The position numbers and the translations under genes are program-made. A DNA stretch of 10,201 nt from an uncultured Burkholderiales bacterium (lineage in GTDB: Bacteria > Pseudomonadota > Gammaproteobacteria > Burkholderiales > Burkholderiaceae). The notes under the pieces are model-generated. The model was not told the origin of the DNA and ran no database searches. It was given only the letters and a program-made list of their open reading frames with translations. The stretch covers positions 1-10,201 of the forward strand of contig CAMLJY010000133.1 in the NCBI GenBank assembly GCA_946480465.1, read 5' to 3'. Shown here piece by piece: positions 6,760 through 10,201 of this stretch (within the stretch, counting starts at the first letter, position 1; each line of letters begins with the position of its first letter).

Positions 6760-7935
6760 ATGCCCGACCCGAACCAGCCGCACTACCGGTCCCCTGCCGA
6801 CCGATCCCCTTCTGACCGGTCCCGTTCCCACGGGGCCTCTTCTGCCGGGCGCTCTTCTGCCGGGCGCTCTTCTCCCGGGCTCTCTTCTCCCGGGCGCTCT
6901 TCTCCCGGGCTCTCTTCTCCCGGGCTCTCTTCTCCCGGGCTCTCTTCTCCCGGGCTCTCTTCTGCCGGGCTCTCTTCTGGCGGGCCATCTTCTGGCGGGC
7001 CATCGTCTGACCGGACCTGTTCCGACCGGCCCTGTGCTGACCGACCGCCTCCAGACGCGCCCTGCTCCACCCGGTCCGCCGCCGCAGCGGGAGCCGGCGC
7101 CCTGGCTGCAGCCCTCCTGGCCGGCTGCGGCGGCACCGGCGGCACCGTTGCGCCGGCATCCCCTGCCGCCCCCGCCACCTCGGCCCCGGGCCAGGTGCTG
7201 AGCCTGCCGCCCGGCTACCGCCTGGTCTGGTCGGACGAATTCGACACCCCCGGCCTGCCCGACCGCGCGCGCTGGGTGTACGACACCGGCATGAACAAGG
7301 CCGGCTGGCACAACCGCGAGAAGCAGTACTACAGCCACGCGCGGCCCGAGAACAGCGAGGTGCGCGACGGCCGCCTGGTGATCACCGCCCGCCTGGAGGA
7401 CCTGCGCGACCGGCCGGACTGGGGTGGCCAGCGCTACAGCTCGGCCCGGCTGATCACCAGCGGCAAGGCGGACTGGACCTACGGCTTCTTCGAGGTGCGC
7501 GCCAAGCTGCCCTGCGGCAAGGGCACCTGGCCGGCCATCTGGACGCTGGGGCACGGCACCTGGCCGGCGGCCGGCGAACTGGACATCCTGGAACAGGTGG
7601 GCAGCGACCCCGCCCGTGTCTTCAGCACCGTGCATACCGACTCCGGCAGCGGCAGCGCGGGCGTGAGCGGCGTCACGCAACTGGCCACGGCCTGCAGCGC
7701 CTTCCATGACTACCAGATGCTGTGGACACCCCAGCGCGTGACCTTCGCCATCGATGGCCGCGTGCATCACGTGTACGAGAACCGCGGGCTGGGCACGGCG
7801 CAGTGGCCTTTCGATGCTCCGCAGTTCCTGATCCTGAACCTGGCGATCGGCGGCAACCTGGGCGGCGCGGTCGACGACTCGATCTTTCCGGTGCGGTTCG
7901 AGATCGAGCACGTGCGGGTCTATCAAGCATCCTGA
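6760..7935 (+). CDS. GH16 family endo-beta-glucanase (laminarinase-like) lipoprotein with repeat-rich N-terminal extension (391 aa)
   Basis: GH16 enzymes cleave beta-1,3/1,4-glucans and related polymers with retention of configuration. The catalytic domain covers about residues 150-391. It has WSDEFD (157-162), WHNREKQYY (183-191), GTWPAIWTL (255-263) and the active site E-L-D-I-L-E, with nucleophile Glu273, Asp275 and acid/base Glu278. A lipobox LAGC with Cys123 follows the hydrophobic AAAAGAGALAAALLAG, so an outer-membrane-anchored lipoprotein is expected. Residues 1-105 are anomalous: an array of pentapeptides (SSPGL, SSAGR, SSGGP, then more diverged SDR/ADR units) lies between the start Met and the signal, where normally only a few basic residues stand. 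No internal ATG, GTG or TTG can replace the start at 6760. The gene is divergent from the receptor operon and shares two operator-like sites with it. Laminarin-type beta-1,3-glucan is the likeliest substrate; other GH16 activities are possible. Confidence 0.93.
   Translation: MPDPNQPHYRSPADRSPSDRSRSHGASSAGRSSAGRSSPGLSSPGRSSPGLSSPGLSSPGLSSPGLSSAGLSSGGPSSGGPSSDRTCSDRPCADRPPPDAPCSTRSAAAAGAGALAAALLAGCGGTGGTVAPASPAAPATSAPGQVLSLPPGYRLVWSDEFDTPGLPDRARWVYDTGMNKAGWHNREKQYYSHARPENSEVRDGRLVITARLEDLRDRPDWGGQRYSSARLITSGKADWTYGFFEVRAKLPCGKGTWPAIWTLGHGTWPAAGELDILEQVGSDPARVFSTVHTDSGSGSAGVSGVTQLATACSAFHDYQMLWTPQRVTFAIDGRVHHVYENRGLGTAQWPFDAPQFLILNLAIGGNLGGAVDDSIFPVRFEIEHVRVYQAS
6790..7077 (+). repeat. 15-bp coding minisatellite; near-perfect core 6838-7002, degenerate flanks
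   Basis: Eleven consecutive 15-nt units fill 6838-7002, with consensus TCTTCTCCCGGGCTC. Their pentads in order are SSAGR twice, SSPGL, SSPGR, SSPGL four times, SSAGL and SSGGP twice. The four central SSPGL units are identical. Outside the core the same 15-nt period continues in diverged form: SPADR, SPSDR and SRSHG plus one extra codon on the left, and SSDRT, CSDRP, CADRP, PPDAP and CSTRS on the right. Identity that is highest in the middle and decays outward is typical of a slippage-expanded minisatellite. Because 15 is a multiple of three, copy-number change would not break the GH16 frame. Most units carry the CCCGGG palindrome, allowing neighbouring units to pair. Confidence 0.95.
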
Positions 7936-7970
7936 GCGTCCCGCGGGCGGCTGGGGTTGCGAACGTCGGC

Positions 7971-7993
7971 AGGCCGGGTCCCTCGGCCGGCCT
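7971..7993. terminator. Hairpin between convergent GH16 and hipA genes
   Basis: AGGCCGG (7971-7977) and CCGGCCT (7987-7993) form a perfect 7-bp stem with a 9-nt loop in the 57-nt gap between the GH16 stop and the hipA stop; the stem touches the first base of the hipA stop codon. A strong GC stem between convergent genes suggests a bidirectional terminator, but no T-run follows on either strand, so intrinsic termination is uncertain. Confidence 0.4.
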
Positions 7994-9228
7994 CAGTGCC
8001 GCGCGGCGTGCGCCATGCCGTCGCGCCAGGCCGCCGCCATGTCCGACAGCAGGGGCTTCGCGATGCGCCCGTCCTTGCGTGCCTGCTTCAGCACCTGGTC
8101 CATCGCCTGTGCGATGCGCCGCAGCACCGCGGCCGGATCGCTCACTTCGCACACCCGGCGGCCGAAGTGCATCAGGTCGTCGGTGCTGGGGTAGGCACGC
8201 GTCTGGTGCCGGCCGGCAAAGAGTTTCAGCGCCAGCGTGCGGTCTTCCAGCTCCGGGCCCCCGGCATAGCGGGTGTAGCGGTAGATGGCCGTGGTGACGA
8301 CATCGAACATCGGCGCCAGCCGGATGTCCTGGGCCGATCGGTACAGCACGCCGAAGTTCTTCAGGTGCCCGTCGCCGTTGCGAACCATCACGGTGAAGGC
8401 CACCTGCTCGAAGAAGCGGTGCAGGTTCTCGCGCGGCAACTGCAGCTGCTTGAGCAGTTCAGCCACCCGCTGGTAGCTGCCTTGGTACTTGCGGTCGGAC
8501 AGCACGTCGCGCACACGCAGGCCGGCCAGCGCGGCGATGTCTTCGAAGCCCAGGCGTTCCAGCCCGCCGCCGGGCGATGGCACGAGGTCGAAGCGGTCGA
8601 GCACCAGCATCTGGCCGTCATCCGACAGGTCGAACGCGGGTGTCTCGATGCCCGCGCTGCGAGCCGCCTGCAGGCACAAGAATTCGTTGGCGGCCAGGCC
8701 TGGGTAAGCCGGCCCGGCGGACTTCACGATCAGCGTGGGAATGGGCACCGTGGCGCGGTCGGGCACCATCACCTTGGGCTGCATGCCTGCAATGCCCGCT
8801 CCAGTTCCGAGGTAGGCATGCACGAGGTCATCGAAGACCTGCGGGGTGAAGGCGGTCTTCAACAAGGCGGCGCGGGTGATGGGCGGCGCCGGCGCGGTGG
8901 CGTCTGCACCGGGCAGGCGGTAGCCCAGGCGGCCGATGCCGTTGGTGCCGGAAAGCGCCAGCAGGTGCATCGGCGCCAGCGGCTGCTTGGGGAACATGGC
9001 CCGCAGGCGCATGTACAAATCGCCCTCCGGCAGGTTCTGGTCCATCACGGGGAACAGGTCACCATCCTGCCAGGTGAGCTGCCGGCCCGCGGGCATCAGC
9101 AGGGCCACGGCGGGCTGGTCGGGCCGCGGGTCCAGGTAACGAAACTCGTAGGTGGATCGCTTGATCAGCTGGCCGCAGGGCGCCTCGCCGAGCGACACCT
9201 CCAGCTGCGGGATGCGGTCAGGGAGCAT
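7993..9228 (-). CDS. hipA: HipA-family serine/threonine kinase toxin (411 aa)
   Basis: HipA toxins are kinases; E. coli HipA phosphorylates glutamyl-tRNA synthetase, stopping translation and promoting persistence. The N-terminal HipA subdomain is present (GQLIKRSTYEFRYLD, 19-33), so this is a full-length fused form and not a split HipS/HipT pair. The nucleotide-binding Lys is Lys169 (LIVKS). The catalytic loop N-x-D-x-H-x-K-N is 284-291 with Asp286. The metal-binding aspartate is Asp309 in LAPMFDVV. The P-loop-like segment reads GIAGMQPK (145-152). Where E. coli HipA has autophosphorylated Ser150, this protein appears to have Gly145. The ATG overlaps the hipB stop (TGATG), with GGAG 7 nt upstream, so the two are translationally coupled. 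Targets may differ from E. coli, and the family includes several substrate types. Confidence 0.93.
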   Translation of the reverse strand: MLPDRIPQLEVSLGEAPCGQLIKRSTYEFRYLDPRPDQPAVALLMPAGRQLTWQDGDLFPVMDQNLPEGDLYMRLRAMFPKQPLAPMHLLALSGTNGIGRLGYRLPGADATAPAPPITRAALLKTAFTPQVFDDLVHAYLGTGAGIAGMQPKVMVPDRATVPIPTLIVKSAGPAYPGLAANEFLCLQAARSAGIETPAFDLSDDGQMLVLDRFDLVPSPGGGLERLGFEDIAALAGLRVRDVLSDRKYQGSYQRVAELLKQLQLPRENLHRFFEQVAFTVMVRNGDGHLKNFGVLYRSAQDIRLAPMFDVVTTAIYRYTRYAGGPELEDRTLALKLFAGRHQTRAYPSTDDLMHFGRRVCEVSDPAAVLRRIAQAMDQVLKQARKDGRIAKPLLSDMAAAWRDGMAHAARH

Positions 9229-9539
9229 CAGCGGGCTCCGGGCGCTCCGCCATCTTCAGTGCCCTCCCCGTCCTCTGCGTCTTCATCCTCGGCGAACCGC
9301 GCCGCCACTTCCTCCATCGTCGGCAGGCCGGCTTCGTCGATGCGCAGCACCAGGCCCAGCGCGGCCAGCACCGCGAGCAGCGACGACACGGTCACGTCCT
9401 CGCCGGCTTCCAGCCGGTAGATCACCTCGCGCACCTTGCCGGCGCGCTGGGCCAGCTCGGACTTGGACAGGCGGGCGGCTTCGCGGCGTCGCTTCAGCGC
9501 TTTGCCGAGTTCGTCTTGTAGGCGGATGGTGTAAGCCAT
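9228..9539 (-). CDS. hipB: HipB-family antitoxin, Xre/Cro-type HTH regulator (103 aa)
   Basis: HipB binds and neutralises HipA and represses the operon as a dimer. A Cro/C1-type helix-turn-helix occupies about residues 7-60: LGKALKRRREAARLSKSELA, then GKVREVIYRLEAGEDVTVSSLLAVLAALG. The tail is acidic and probably disordered (ARFAEDEDAEDGEGTEDGG), which fits the protease-sensitive tails of antitoxins. I prefer the ATG at 9539; an in-frame TTG three codons upstream (9548) is possible. Neither has a recognisable Shine-Dalgarno, so the transcript may be leaderless or nearly so. The stop TGA shares one base with the hipA ATG. The sequence from 9540 to 9600 carries the likely operator sites. Confidence 0.87.
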   Translation of the reverse strand: MAYTIRLQDELGKALKRRREAARLSKSELAQRAGKVREVIYRLEAGEDVTVSSLLAVLAALGLVLRIDEAGLPTMEEVAARFAEDEDAEDGEGTEDGGAPGAR

Positions 9540-9541
9540 GG

Positions 9542-9588
9542 CTTGCAATATCGGCGCTTATCGGCCATTTTGCAAGTTCCAGCTTGCA
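9542..9588. promoter_or_regulatory. Likely HipB operator region: inverted repeat plus extra half-site
   Basis: TGCAAG (9571-9576) and CTTGCA (9583-9588) form an inverted repeat with a 6-bp spacer, 32 nt upstream of the hipB ATG. A third half-site CTTGCA (9542-9547) lies against the start codon, and the heptamer TATCGGC occurs twice in between (9549-9563). On the minus strand TTGCAA (9574-9569) and GATATT (9551-9546) could act as -35 and -10 with a 17-nt spacer, each matching four of six consensus bases, which would put the inverted repeat over the -35. Autoregulation through such sites is the rule for hipBA operons. The particular sites are inferred from symmetry alone. Confidence 0.5.
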
Positions 9589-9651
9589 TATTCTTGATCG
9601 CGGGGTGTCTTGCGGTCCAGGCCGGCGTGGCCGGGATCCCGACATCGTCTT

Positions 9652-9675
9652 GAGCGCCAGAGCGCCAGAGCGCCG
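9652..9675 (+). repeat. Three tandem copies of GAGCGCC[A/G]
   Basis: The octamer GAGCGCCA occurs twice in tandem and a third time as GAGCGCCG. It lies in the gene-free stretch upstream of hipB. It is a small slippage-type array with no visible function. Confidence 0.8.
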
Positions 9676-9723
9676 GTGGGTCGGGGTAACAGCGACTTGG
9701 ACCCTGCATCGTGCTGTGCGCCC

Positions 9724-9829
9724 GAGCGGCTCGGGGTGCGGGCACGGCGGGCCGAATCCGGCGGTCGGCCCCTGGGGGGCCGACTCCGTTCCGGTCCTCA
9801 ACCCGGGGGCGCGCCGTCCATTCAGCTCC
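9724..9829 (-). repeat. Extragenic repeat copy 1 (reverse orientation)
   Basis: The 24 nt at 9724-9747 are the exact reverse complement of 9931-9954 in copy 2. Similarity continues inward: read on the minus strand, an ACCGCC lies 12 nt before the shared block in both copies, and further on GAGCTGAATGGAC (9829-9817) matches GAGTCAGATGGAC of copy 2, followed by a shared CCCCCGGG. The two copies are therefore homologous over about 105 nt despite small indels. The stretch 9540-10201 has no gene I can support, and this repeat is its main content. Confidence 0.75.
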
Positions 9830-9843
9830 GCGCGCAAGCGCGC
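9830..9843. repeat. Hairpin GCGCGCAAGCGCGC between repeat copies
   Basis: This 14-nt palindrome can form a short GC stem with a GCAA tetraloop. It joins extragenic repeat copies 1 and 2, a position like the linker stems in bacterial interspersed mosaic elements. A role in termination or transcript stability is possible but not shown. Confidence 0.5.
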
Positions 9844-9846
9844 TGC

Positions 9847-9954
9847 GCACAGCGCCGGCGAGTCAGATGGACAAAGCGCGCTTCGCGCGCCGCCCCCGGG
9901 CCTGCGGTCCTCACCGCCTCCCACGGCCGACCGTGCCCGCACCCCGAGCCGCTC
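9847..9954 (+). repeat. Extragenic repeat copy 2 (forward, complete)
   Basis: This 108-nt unit is the reference copy. Its first 20 nt (9847-9866) are the exact reverse complement of 10182-10201, and its last 24 nt (9931-9954) the exact reverse complement of 9724-9747. In between it holds a short hairpin (GCGCGCTTCGCGCGC, 9876-9890), then CGCCGCCCCCG (9888-9898) and CGCCTCCCACG (9915-9925), both present with the same 16-nt spacing in copy 3. The frames open across it are low-complexity and unlike any protein I know. Confidence 0.8.
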
Positions 9955-9966
9955 TCCTGCAAAGGT

Positions 9967-10099
9967 GGTGGCGTGCACGTCCCCTTCAGCGTCCGCCGCG
10001 GTCCGCAAGGCTTGCCCCCTTCCCCACCGCGCCGCGTGCCACCTTCCTGCGACGCCGGTGGCATGCCTTCCCTTCGACGTTCTCGGTGGTTCGCAAAGG
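9967..10099 (+). repeat. Diverged direct repeat pair (9967-10010 and 10057-10099)
   Basis: Two segments of about 44 nt, 90 nt apart, share an ordered set of blocks: GGTGGC[G/A]TGC, CCCTTC, CGT and CGCAA[A]GG. They lie between extragenic repeat copies 2 and 3 and may belong to the same repeat family. Similarity was judged by eye and is moderate. Confidence 0.45.
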
Positions 10100-10123
10100 C
10101 GCGGGCGGGCAGGCCGCAGCGCG

Positions 10124-10201
10124 CGTGGGAGGCGCCGGGCTTGAGTGGTTCGGGGGCGGCGAGCGCAGCGAGCTTCGACAACTGACTCGCCGGCGCTGTG
10201 C
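10124..10201 (-). repeat. Extragenic repeat copy 3 (reverse orientation, reaches window edge)
   Basis: Read on the minus strand, this begins with the same 20 nt as copy 2 (10201-10182) and continues with similar sequence, including CGCCGCCCCCG and CGCCTCCCACG at the same mutual spacing of 16 nt. Beyond 10124 the match fades. The element may extend past the right edge of the window. Confidence 0.75.

Noticed and set aside
6838..7002. CRISPR array.
   Set aside because: The units are directly contiguous 15-mers without unique spacers, lie inside a gene, and no cas gene is near.
7078..7130. Tat (twin-arginine) signal for the GH16 protein.
   Set aside because: No adjacent Arg pair with the Tat consensus precedes the hydrophobic stretch; only single Arg residues occur, and the LAGC lipobox explains the segment.
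6671..7159. Minus-strand open frame with Arg-Glu-Lys-Arg-Ala repeats opposite the GH16 N-terminus.
   Set aside because: The 15-nt period is a multiple of three, so several frames on both strands stay open across the array. The plus-strand frame has the ribosome site, lipobox and GH16 domain, while this frame has no domain and runs into the operator region.
9610..10185. Possible proteins on both strands right of hipB (for example plus 9610-10185, minus 9822-10181).
   Set aside because: They are Arg/Pro/Gly/Ala-rich with no motif and no ribosome site I can see, and they run across the inverted extragenic repeats, which account for the peptide similarity (CPHPEPL) between opposite strands.
9724..10201. 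Insertion sequence with terminal inverted repeats.
   Set aside because: The inverted blocks interleave (1 with 2, 2 with 3) and do not bracket a unit; there is no transposase frame and no target-site duplication.

Overview
The window is very GC-rich DNA from a Gram-negative bacterium. An outer-membrane TonB-dependent receptor, a lipoprotein glycosidase and the TonB receptor/SapC/cupin/halogenase gene set point to a carbohydrate-foraging proteobacterium. I favour the Burkholderiales (Roseateles/Mitsuaria/Rubrivivax-like), with Xanthomonadales as the alternative. This is inference from gene style only, because no rRNA or other marker is present.

Left part (1-6551, all minus strand). This is one apparent operon, read from right to left: a TonB-dependent receptor of the large Xanthomonas/Caulobacter type (3543-6551), a SapC-family protein (2775-3506), an FIH-like cupin/JmjC iron oxygenase (1741-2766), an FAD-dependent halogenase of the tryptophan-halogenase superfamily (151-1731), and the start of a 4-oxalocrotonate tautomerase-like gene (1-110, cut by the window edge). 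The gaps are 36, 8, 9 and 40 nt, so coupled expression is likely. The receptor-SapC-cupin-halogenase set recurs in carbohydrate-scavenging proteobacteria, but what its enzymes modify is unknown.

Middle (6552-7935). A 208-nt divergent control region holds two copies of a 12-14 bp palindrome with a central CG, typical of LacI/GalR-family operators. To its right, on the plus strand, is a GH16 (laminarinase-like) lipoprotein gene. Its start codon and its lipoprotein signal are separated by about 100 codons made largely of a 15-bp minisatellite (pentapeptide SSPGL and variants). The shared operators suggest that one sugar-responsive repressor, not encoded here, controls both glucan degradation outside the cell and the receptor/halogenase operon.

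Right part (7936-10201). A hipBA toxin-antitoxin operon on the minus strand (hipB 9228-9539, hipA 7993-9228, overlapping TGATG) converges on the GH16 gene across a 57-nt gap containing a hairpin. An inverted repeat lies upstream of hipB. The last 660 nt hold no gene I can support. They contain a short triplicated octamer and three copies of a roughly 100-nt extragenic repeat in alternating orientation (-,+,-), plus a diverged direct repeat between copies 2 and 3.

The items most worth a second look are the halogenase/oxygenase/tautomerase operon tied by shared operators to a beta-glucanase, and the minisatellite inserted ahead of the lipoprotein signal.
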